27,461 nucleotides of DNA from Seminibacterium arietis (GTDB lineage Bacteria; Pseudomonadota; Gammaproteobacteria; Enterobacterales; Pasteurellaceae), in assembly GCF_042675725.1 (NCBI RefSeq), contig NZ_JBHTJN010000025.1, positions 1 through 27,461 on the forward strand, written 5' to 3'. Positions within the stretch are counted from its first letter, which is position 1; each line of letters begins with the position of its first letter. The translations under genes were made by a program, and so were the position numbers. Shown piece after piece: positions 21,765-27,461 of this stretch. The notes below the pieces were generated by a model. The model was not told the origin of the DNA. It searched no databases and saw only the letters and a program-made list of their open reading frames with translations.

Positions 21765-23180
21765 ATGACAGAACAAACAAAAGCTCAGAAATTAGCTTGG
21801 ATTGGTGCAATGGCATTTTTTATGCAAACCCTTGATGCTACAATCTTAAATACCGCACTTCCAGCAATATCTAAGAGTTTAAATGAATCGCCTTTAGAAA
21901 TGCAGTTAGCTATTATCAGCTATTCACTAACCGTTGCTCTGTTGATTCCCTTAAGTGGGTGGCTTGCTGATAAATACGGCACATTAACCTTGTTTCGTCT
22001 AGCTGTTTGTACATTTATTTTAGGATCTTTATTGAGTGCTTGTGCTGTCTCACTTAATTCACTCGTTATGGCTCGTATATTACAGGGTGTTGGTGGTTCT
22101 CTCATGATGCCTGTTGCTCGTCTCTCTATTCTTCGAACCGTACCTAAAAATGAGTTACTAAATGCATGGAATATCATGGCTATGGCGGGATTAACTGGAC
22201 CTATTTTAGGACCTATTTTAGGTGGCTGGCTGGTCACTTACGCTTCTTGGCACTGGATTTTTTTAATTAATATTCCTATCGGATTACTTGGCATTATTGT
22301 AGCTGGAACATATATGCCTAATTGCAAAGCTCAAGTAAATAAACTGGATTGGGTTGGCTTTATTATTTTTGCTGGAGGACTAGTTGGGCTCACTTTAGGG
22401 CTAGATCTCATTGCAGAAAATTTCGTATCTAAAAATATTACTATAACTATCCTATCGTTGGGGTGTATTTGCTTGGTTTTCTATTATTTTTACGCGAAAA
22501 GTCAAGAAGATGTGTTATTACCCTTAACACTATTCCAAATTAGAACTTTCCGAATCGGATTTTTTGCAAATTTATTTATTCGTTTATGTGGCTCCAGTAT
22601 TCCTTTTTTATTTCCTTTAATGTTACAAATTGTTTTCCATTATAGTGCAGAAATTACTGGCTGGCTCATGGTTCCTATCGCCCTTAGCTCAGTTTTATTA
22701 AAAACATTTATTGCTCGAATTTTAACTGTCTTTGGCTATAAAAAAACATTAATTTATTCAGCTTGCTGCATGACTATTATTATTGCCACTATGAGCTTAT
22801 TAAATCAACATAGTCCAATTTGGCAAATTATTTTAATTTTAATTTTCTATGGTGCAACAATGTCGGTAATTTTTACATCAATCAACACGCTAACTATTTG
22901 TGACTTAGAATATCACAATGCTAGCTCAGGCTCGACCATGCTAAGTGTTATCCAGCAAGTGGGAATCGGCATAGGCATTACTTTGTCTTCAGTTATCGTA
23001 AATTTATACCGCACTTTTTTACCTGAAACTCCTCAGCAATTACAGCAATCTTTTAGCTATACGTTCCTGACTTCTGTTAGTTTTGGGATCGCTCTAATTG
23101 TGATATTATTTCGTTTAAGAGATAACGATGGAGAACACCTACAAAAACATAACGTGGAGAATAAAAATGGATCTGCATAA
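21765..23180 (+). CDS. MFS drug:H+ antiporter of the DHA2 type (MdtD-like)
   Basis: A 471-residue inner-membrane transporter with about 14 predicted membrane helices. Family signatures visible: LDATILNTALPAI in helix 1 (DHA2 motif D1), motif A GWLADKYGTLTLFR between helices 2 and 3, ILQGVGGSLMMPVAR (motif B), and GLTGPILGPILGGWL (motif C, typical of antiporters). It most resembles MdtD/YegB-like putative multidrug exporters; the substrate is unknown. It starts 14 nt after mobB and overlaps pdxH by 14 nt, so it is part of the same transcript. Two uptake signals lie inside it. Confidence 0.88.
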   Translation: MTEQTKAQKLAWIGAMAFFMQTLDATILNTALPAISKSLNESPLEMQLAIISYSLTVALLIPLSGWLADKYGTLTLFRLAVCTFILGSLLSACAVSLNSLVMARILQGVGGSLMMPVARLSILRTVPKNELLNAWNIMAMAGLTGPILGPILGGWLVTYASWHWIFLINIPIGLLGIIVAGTYMPNCKAQVNKLDWVGFIIFAGGLVGLTLGLDLIAENFVSKNITITILSLGCICLVFYYFYAKSQEDVLLPLTLFQIRTFRIGFFANLFIRLCGSSIPFLFPLMLQIVFHYSAEITGWLMVPIALSSVLLKTFIARILTVFGYKKTLIYSACCMTIIIATMSLLNQHSPIWQIILILIFYGATMSVIFTSINTLTICDLEYHNASSGSTMLSVIQQVGIGIGITLSSVIVNLYRTFLPETPQQLQQSFSYTFLTSVSFGIALIVILFRLRDNDGEHLQKHNVENKNGSA

Positions 23181-23802
23181 TATCCGTGAAGAATACACTA
23201 AACAACAATTATCTAAAAAAGAGTGTCTTGATAATCCACTTACACAATTTGAAAAATGGTTAAATGAAGCTATAAAATCTGATATTAAAGAACCCACTGC
23301 AATGAATCTAGCAACAGTAAATGATTCAGGTCAACCAAGTAGTAGAATCGTATTATTGAAAGAAGTTAATTCTCAAGGATTTATTTTTTTTACTAACTAC
23401 CTTAGCCAAAAAGGCAAAAACATCAGCCAAAACTCTCTTGTTGCCTTAAATTTTTTTTGGCAAGAGCTACAACGTCAAGTAAGGATTGAAGGAAAAGTCA
23501 AAAAAATTCCTGAAGATCAATCTGATGAATATTTTTCAAGTCGCCCTTATACCAGTCGAATAGGGGCATGGGCAAGTAAACAAAGTGCGGTCATTTCTAG
23601 CAAAAAACTTTTGTTAGCAAAAGCCGCCTCTATAGCAGCTAAATATCCTTTCTATGTTCCTAGACCCGCTCATTGGGGAGGATATATCGTTGTTCCGAGC
23701 ATGTTTGAATTTTGGCAAGGACGTCCAAGCCGATTACACGATCGCATTCGCTATTTGCTTGATCAAAATGGCAATTGGTATCGTGAACGTCTATCCCCAT
23801 AG
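23167..23802 (+). CDS. pdxH: Pyridoxamine/pyridoxine 5'-phosphate oxidase
   Basis: FMN-dependent cytoplasmic oxidase that makes pyridoxal 5'-phosphate, the cofactor used among others by HisC. The 211 residues are the usual length. Conserved blocks: PTAMNLATVNDSGQPSSRIVLLK (split), FFTNYLSQKGKNI, FFWQELQRQVRIEG, SRPYTSRIGAWASKQS and EFWQGRPSRLHDRI with the C-terminal ERLSP. The frame is open from 23128, but I start at 23167: GGAG lies 7 nt upstream and the family N-terminus (MDLHNIREEYTK) begins there. It overlaps the MFS gene by 14 nt. Confidence 0.95.
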   Translation: MDLHNIREEYTKQQLSKKECLDNPLTQFEKWLNEAIKSDIKEPTAMNLATVNDSGQPSSRIVLLKEVNSQGFIFFTNYLSQKGKNISQNSLVALNFFWQELQRQVRIEGKVKKIPEDQSDEYFSSRPYTSRIGAWASKQSAVISSKKLLLAKAASIAAKYPFYVPRPAHWGGYIVVPSMFEFWQGRPSRLHDRIRYLLDQNGNWYRERLSP

Positions 23803-23814
23803 CGGAGAATTAAA

Positions 23815-23835
23815 GGGATCTTATTTTACGATCCC
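23815..23835 (+). terminator. Weak hairpin after pdxH
   Basis: GGGATC (23815-23820) and GATCCC (23830-23835) form a 6-bp stem with a 9-nt loop, followed by GATTT and, 11 nt later, TTTTT. A second small hairpin, GACTAA/TTAGTC, lies at 23863-23877. Either could end the long sigma-E transcript, but neither is a strong terminator. The remainder of 23803-23989 shows nothing else. Confidence 0.4.
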
Positions 23836-23989
23836 GATTTCAGCATTTTTAACTCACACTTGGACTAAAAATTAGTCTCACTAAATTGTGAAATACAATA
23901 CTATGATTTAAAGCTAGCTCCTATTTAAGTCCATAAAAAACGTTTCTAAAAAATTAATAGAGTCAGAAGAGGAATAAATGCTTAAATTG

Positions 23990-24018
23990 TTGACAAATTT
24001 TTTTGCAAAGATTAGAAT
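23990..24018 (+). promoter_or_regulatory. str operon promoter
   Basis: A perfect TTGACA (23990-23995), exactly 17 nt, then TAGAAT (24013-24018). Transcription would start near 24025, with a leader of about 73 nt to rpsL. Confidence 0.85.
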
Positions 24019-24022
24019 CTAG

Positions 24023-24047
24023 CGTCTGTTTCTTTACGAAATAGACG
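24023..24047 (+). other. 5'-end hairpin of the str mRNA
   Basis: CGTCTGTTTC (24023-24032) pairs with GAAATAGACG (24038-24047), 10 bp with one G-U and a 5-nt loop. It lies at the predicted transcript start and would protect the 5' end from decay. Confidence 0.6.
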
Positions 24048-24097
24048 TTGAAAAACATGTTTGTTTAGAATTTTTAATTAAAACTGGAGCTTTTTTA

Positions 24098-24472
24098 ATG
24101 GCAACTATCAACCAGCTAGTACGCAAACCGCGTGTTAAAAAGGTTGTAAAAAGCAACGTTCCTGCTTTGGATGCTTGTCCACAGAAACGTGGCGTGTGTA
24201 CTCGCGTGTACACAACTACACCTAAAAAACCGAACTCAGCATTACGTAAAGTATGCCGTATTCGTTTAACTAATGGTTACGAAGTAACTTCATATATTGG
24301 CGGTGAAGGTCACAACCTTCAAGAGCACAGTGTTGTGCTTATTCGTGGTGGTCGTGTTAAAGATTTACCTGGTGTGCGTTATCACACTGTACGTGGTGCA
24401 TTAGACTGTGCAGGCGTAAAAGATCGTAAACAAGGTCGCTCAAAATACGGCGTTAAACGTCCTAAAGCTTAA
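24098..24472 (+). CDS. rpsL: 30S ribosomal protein S12
   Basis: A 124-residue protein of the 30S decoding centre, nearly identical to E. coli S12. The residues that determine streptomycin response are the wild-type lysines: K43 in TTPKKPNS, and K88 in GGRVKDLPG. The conserved D89 site of beta-methylthiolation follows K88. ACTGGAGC precedes the ATG. First gene of the str operon. Confidence 0.98.
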   Translation: MATINQLVRKPRVKKVVKSNVPALDACPQKRGVCTRVYTTTPKKPNSALRKVCRIRLTNGYEVTSYIGGEGHNLQEHSVVLIRGGRVKDLPGVRYHTVRGALDCAGVKDRKQGRSKYGVKRPKA

Positions 24473-24598
24473 TGGTTCTCCGTTGAGTAAGGCCAAACGT
24501 CTAAATTTTTACATTTAAACCTAAACTCCAGTCAACTGCAATTAATTGCAAAAGATGAGTTTTGGAATATCCTGAATTATAATAACGGAGAAATTACA
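24473..24598 (+). promoter_or_regulatory. rpsL-rpsG intercistronic S7 repressor site
   Basis: Short stretches match the E. coli str intercistronic region as I recall it (GGTTCTCCGTT, GAGTAAGGCCAAACG, GAGTTTTGGA, ATCCTGAATTA, AACGGAG). TTCTCCGTT (24476-24484) pairs with AACGGAGAA (24584-24592), 9 bp, which hides the rpsG Shine-Dalgarno sequence. An inner helix joins AAACTC (24523-24528) to GAGTTT (24557-24562). In E. coli this RNA is bound by S7 to repress rpsG and later genes. Here an extra piece lies inside it, including the palindrome TGCAATTAATTGCA (24537-24550). Confidence 0.8.
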
Positions 24599-25069
24599 AT
24601 GCCACGTCGTCGTAGTATTGAACCTCGCAAAATTCTTCCAGATCCGAAATTCGGTTCAGAATTACTTGCGAAATTTATAAATGTATTGATGGTAGATGGT
24701 AAAAAATCTATCGCAGAATCTATCGTTTATGATGCACTAGAAACATTATCTCAACGCACTGGAAAAGAAGCGTTAGAAGCATTTGAAGCTGCATTAGAAA
24801 ATGTCCGCCCTGTAGTGGAAGTAAAATCACGTCGAGTAGGTGGTTCAACTTATCAAGTGCCAATCGAAGTACGTCCAACTCGTCGTAATGCATTAGGCAT
24901 GCGTTGGATCGTTGAAGCTGCACGTAAACGTGGTGATAAATCAATGGCGGCACGTTTAGCAAACGAATTGTCAGATGCCTCTGATAATAAAGGTGCAGCA
25001 GTTAAAAAACGTGAAGATGTTCACCGTATGGCTGAAGCTAACAAGGCCTTTGCTCATTACCGTTGGTAA
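24599..25069 (+). CDS. rpsG: 30S ribosomal protein S7
   Basis: A 156-residue primary assembly protein of the 30S head, in contact with the E-site tRNA and the 3' domain of 16S rRNA. MPRRR at the start, FINVLMVDGKKS, VGGSTYQVPIEVRPTRR and HRMAEANKAFAHYRW at the end are all conserved. It is likely autogenously controlled through the RNA structure upstream, where its Shine-Dalgarno GGAG at 24587-24590 is sequestered. Confidence 0.98.
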   Translation: MPRRRSIEPRKILPDPKFGSELLAKFINVLMVDGKKSIAESIVYDALETLSQRTGKEALEAFEAALENVRPVVEVKSRRVGGSTYQVPIEVRPTRRNALGMRWIVEAARKRGDKSMAARLANELSDASDNKGAAVKKREDVHRMAEANKAFAHYRW

Positions 25070-25090
25070 TTAGTGGGCAATTTGGTTTTC

Positions 25091-25123
25091 AGGCTTCATC
25101 TCATAAATGATGTGATGAAGCCT
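25091..25123 (+). other. Intercistronic hairpin rpsG-fusA
   Basis: AGGCTTCATC (25091-25100) and GATGAAGCCT (25114-25123) form a perfect 10-bp stem with a 13-nt loop, 21 nt after rpsG. There is no T run, so it is more likely an RNA stability or processing element than a terminator. Confidence 0.6.
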
Positions 25124-25173
25124 TATCCATATTTAAAATTTAAATTTTCATATTCCAAACAAAGGAAAAAATA

Positions 25174-27276
25174 ATGGCTCGTACAACCCCTATTTCACTT
25201 TACCGTAATATTGGTATCAGTGCGCATATTGATGCGGGTAAAACAACTACTACTGAGCGTATCTTATTCTATACTGGTGTGAGTCACAAAATCGGTGAAG
25301 TACACGATGGTGCAGCGACTATGGACTGGATGGAACAAGAACAAGAACGCGGTATCACTATCACTTCTGCAGCGACAACTGCTTTTTGGGCTGGTATGTC
25401 TCAACAATTTCCACAGCATCGTATCAATGTAATTGATACTCCAGGACACGTTGACTTCACTATTGAAGTAGAACGTTCAATGCGTGTTCTTGATGGTGCT
25501 GTAATGGTTTACTGTGCAGTAGGTGGTGTTCAACCTCAGTCAGAAACAGTATGGCGTCAAGCAAATAAATATAAAGTACCACGTATCGCATTTGTTAACA
25601 AAATGGACCGCACAGGTGCAAACTTCTTACGTGTAGTTGAACAAATTAAAACACGTTTAGGTGGAAATGCTGTTCCACTTCAACTCCCTATCGGAGCTGA
25701 AGAAGAATTCAAAGGCGTAGTTGATTTAATTAAAATGAAAGCTATCAACTGGAACGAAGCTGACCAAGGTATGACATTTACTTATGACACCATTCCAGCG
25801 GACATGCTTGAACTATGCGAAGAATGGCGTCAAAATCTTGTTGAAGCAGCAGCAGAAGCCTCTGAAGAATTAATGGAAAAATATTTAGGCGGAGATGACC
25901 TAACTGAAGAAGAAATCAAAGCAGGTTTACGCCAGCGTGCATTGGCAACTGAAATTATTTTAGTAACTTGCGGTTCTGCATTCAAAAATAAAGGTGTCCA
26001 AGCAATGCTTGATGCGGTAATTGAATATTTACCAGCTCCAACTGACATTCCTGCAATTAAAGGTATTAACCCAGATGAAACTGAGGGTGAGCGCCATGCA
26101 AGTGATGAAGAACCATTTGCAGCATTAGCATTCAAAATCGCAACAGATCCATTCGTGGGTAACTTGACTTTCTTCCGAGTATATTCAGGGGTAGTAGAAT
26201 CTGGTGCAACTGTATTAAACTCAGTAAAAGATAAACGTGAACGTTTTGGCCGTATCGTTCAAATGCACGCTAATAAACGTGAAGAAATTAAAGAAGTTCG
26301 TGCAGGTGATATTGCGGCAGCTATTGGTCTTAAAGATGTAGGTACTGGCGATACATTATGCGACTTAAATAAACCAATTATCCTCGAACGTATGGAATTC
26401 CCTGAACCAGTAATCTCTGTTGCAGTAGAGCCAAAAACTAAAGCTGACCAAGAAAAAATGGGATTAGCACTAGGTCGTCTTGCGCAAGAAGACCCTTCAT
26501 TCCGTGTTCACACTGATGAAGAGTCTGGAGAGACAATTATTTCAGGTATGGGAGAATTACACTTAGATATTATTGTTGACCGTATGAAGCGTGAATTTAA
26601 AGTCGAAGCTAACATCGGTAAACCGCAAGTATCTTATCGTGAAACTATCCGTACACGCGTAAATGATGTAGAAGGTAAACATGCAAAACAATCTGGTGGT
26701 CGAGGTCAATACGGTCATGTTGTGATTGATTTATATCCGCTAGATCCTGAGGGACCAGGATATGAGTTTGTTAATGAAATCAAAGGTGGTGTCATTCCAA
26801 CGGAATATATTCCTGCTGTTGATAAAGGAATTCAAGAGCAACTCAAATCAGGTCCATTGGCGGGTTACCCAGTAGTAGATTTAGGTGTTCGTTTACATTT
26901 TGGTTCCTACCATGATGTGGACTCATCTGAATTAGCATTTAAACTAGCTGCATCTATTGCATTTAAAGCTGCATTTAACAAGGCTAATCCTGTTCTACTT
27001 GAGCCAATTATGAAAGTAGAAGTTGAAACACCACCTGATTATGTAGGTGATGTAATCGGTGATTTGAGTCGTCGCCGTGCGATGGTGAACGGTCAAGAGA
27101 GTAACGAATTTGTAACTAAGATCAATGCTGAAGTACCGCTTTCAGAAATGTTTGGTTATGCAACAGATCTTCGTTCACAAACTCAAGGTCGTGCTTCATA
27201 TTCAATGGAACCATTGAAATACGCTGAAGCACCTAAAAACGTAGCTGAAGCTGTCATTGAAGCACGTAGAAAATAA
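25174..27276 (+). CDS. fusA: Elongation factor G
   Basis: A 700-residue translational GTPase that drives translocation and, with RRF, ribosome recycling. G motifs: AHIDAGKT (17-24), the switch I region RGITITSAATTA, DTPGH (88-92) and NKMD (142-145). The later domains follow in full, including the domain IV loop (SGGRGQYGHVVIDL) and a C-terminal AEAVIEARRK. AAAGGAAAAAATA precedes the ATG. Third gene of the str operon. It carries no uptake signal, as expected for a very conserved gene. Confidence 0.98.
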   Translation: MARTTPISLYRNIGISAHIDAGKTTTTERILFYTGVSHKIGEVHDGAATMDWMEQEQERGITITSAATTAFWAGMSQQFPQHRINVIDTPGHVDFTIEVERSMRVLDGAVMVYCAVGGVQPQSETVWRQANKYKVPRIAFVNKMDRTGANFLRVVEQIKTRLGGNAVPLQLPIGAEEEFKGVVDLIKMKAINWNEADQGMTFTYDTIPADMLELCEEWRQNLVEAAAEASEELMEKYLGGDDLTEEEIKAGLRQRALATEIILVTCGSAFKNKGVQAMLDAVIEYLPAPTDIPAIKGINPDETEGERHASDEEPFAALAFKIATDPFVGNLTFFRVYSGVVESGATVLNSVKDKRERFGRIVQMHANKREEIKEVRAGDIAAAIGLKDVGTGDTLCDLNKPIILERMEFPEPVISVAVEPKTKADQEKMGLALGRLAQEDPSFRVHTDEESGETIISGMGELHLDIIVDRMKREFKVEANIGKPQVSYRETIRTRVNDVEGKHAKQSGGRGQYGHVVIDLYPLDPEGPGYEFVNEIKGGVIPTEYIPAVDKGIQEQLKSGPLAGYPVVDLGVRLHFGSYHDVDSSELAFKLAASIAFKAAFNKANPVLLEPIMKVEVETPPDYVGDVIGDLSRRRAMVNGQESNEFVTKINAEVPLSEMFGYATDLRSQTQGRASYSMEPLKYAEAPKNVAEAVIEARRK

Positions 27277-27289
27277 TTTGTTTAACTAT

Positions 27290-27313
27290 ATCCCCAAATG
27301 AATTTTTGGGGAT
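27290..27313 (+). other. Intercistronic hairpin fusA-tuf
   Basis: ATCCCCAAA (27290-27298) and TTTGGGGAT (27305-27313) form a perfect 9-bp stem with a 6-nt loop. No T run follows, and the tuf ribosome binding site AAGGAAAC lies just downstream. It probably affects mRNA processing between fusA and tuf. Confidence 0.6.
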
Positions 27314-27333
27314 CACTTTAAGGAAACTTAATC

Positions 27334-27461
27334 GTGTCTAAAGAAAAATTTGAACGTACAAAACCGCACGTAAACGTGGGTACAATCGGCCACGTTGACC
27401 ATGGTAAAACAACTTTAACAGCTGCGATTACGACAGTGTTATCTAAGCACTATGGTGGAGC
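27334..27461 (+). CDS. tuf: Elongation factor Tu, 5' part (cut by the window end)
   Basis: The frame opens at a GTG and encodes SKEKFERTKPHVNVGTIGHV, then DHGKTTLTAAITTVL, up to the last base. The P-loop GHVDHGKT is visible. The GTG start with AAGGAAAC upstream is the same as in E. coli tufA. EF-Tu brings aminoacyl-tRNA to the ribosome. Only about 42 codons are present. This is the fourth gene of the str operon. Confidence 0.96.
   Translation, partial: MSKEKFERTKPHVNVGTIGHVDHGKTTLTAAITTVLSKHYGG

Larger units (their letters stand above)
3048..23591. repeat. Dispersed Hin-type DNA uptake signals (21 exact 9-mers located)
   Basis: AAGTGCGGT or its complement starts at 3048, 4410, 5085, 6430, 6699, 8064, 8499, 9384, 14475, 14902, 15995, 16321, 16717, 17255, 19860, 20913, 21144, 21739, 21852, 23008 and 23583. 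All but two (3048 and 8499) lie inside genes. They mark DNA for uptake by natural competence in Pasteurellaceae. I find none before 3048, between 9393 and 14474, or after 23591. The list was made by eye, so a missed copy is possible. Confidence 0.9.

Noticed and set aside
21920..22237. A 105-codon open frame on the minus strand
   Set aside because: It is a shadow of the MFS transporter gene, and its sequence is low in normal protein features.
23654..23875. A 73-codon frame across the end of pdxH
   Set aside because: It overlaps pdxH in another frame and runs into the hairpins after it; no start signal supports it.
1..27461. tRNA, rRNA, CRISPR, prophage, IS or integrase signals
   Set aside because: None seen: no cloverleaf-type sequences, no regular spaced repeats, no transposase or integrase frames, and gene content is housekeeping throughout.

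Overview
The window looks like chromosomal DNA of a Pasteurellaceae species of the Haemophilus/Pasteurella type. It is AT-rich. I located 21 exact copies of the 9-mer AAGTGCGGT or its complement, the Hin-type DNA uptake signal of that family. The proteins (aspartase, HisGDCB, a FruB with two HPr domains, ExbB-ExbD-TonB, RpoE-RseABC, S12-S7-EF-G-EF-Tu) agree with this. The species cannot be fixed from sequence alone. No prophage, IS element, CRISPR array, tRNA or rRNA gene is visible.

Layout, left to right. (1) 1-128: a strong leftward promoter leading out of the window. (2) 129-1118, minus: an exported Sel1-like protein that appears to be cut in two by one in-frame TAA. (3) 1119-2953: aspA with a CRP-type class II promoter inside a 38-nt palindrome. 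(4) 7634-3065, minus: hisL-hisG-hisD-hisC-hisB with a complete transcription attenuator. The cluster stops at hisB, facing aspA; hisHAFI are not here. (5) 9829-7704, minus: an Mtr-type tryptophan permease behind a TrpR-like operator, then a SAM methyltransferase. (6) 9902-11345, plus: ppa and an M48 lipoprotein protease. (7) 13069-11408, minus: exbB-exbD-tonB behind a Fur-like box. (8) 13282-13862: an unrecognised lipoprotein. (9) 13945-18167: fruB-fruK-fruA. (10) 18182-18505: sdhE. (11) 18525-23802: a sigma-E promoter, then rpoE-rseA-rseB-rseC-mobB-MFS-pdxH, packed so tightly that they look like one transcript. (12) 23990-27461: the str operon rpsL-rpsG-fusA-tuf (tuf cut by the window end), with its promoter and an S7-type control region between rpsL and rpsG.

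Functionally this is a housekeeping region: histidine synthesis, aspartate-to-fumarate conversion, fructose uptake, energy transduction to the outer membrane, the envelope stress response and translation. The most informative signals are regulatory: the his attenuator, the aspA CRP palindrome, the mtr operator, the sigma-E promoter and the S7 control region. I did not find a clearly new multi-gene system. The better candidates for a second look are the nonsense-split Sel1 gene, the split his cluster, the sigma-E operon with three added genes, the duplicated HPr domain and the orphan lipoprotein.
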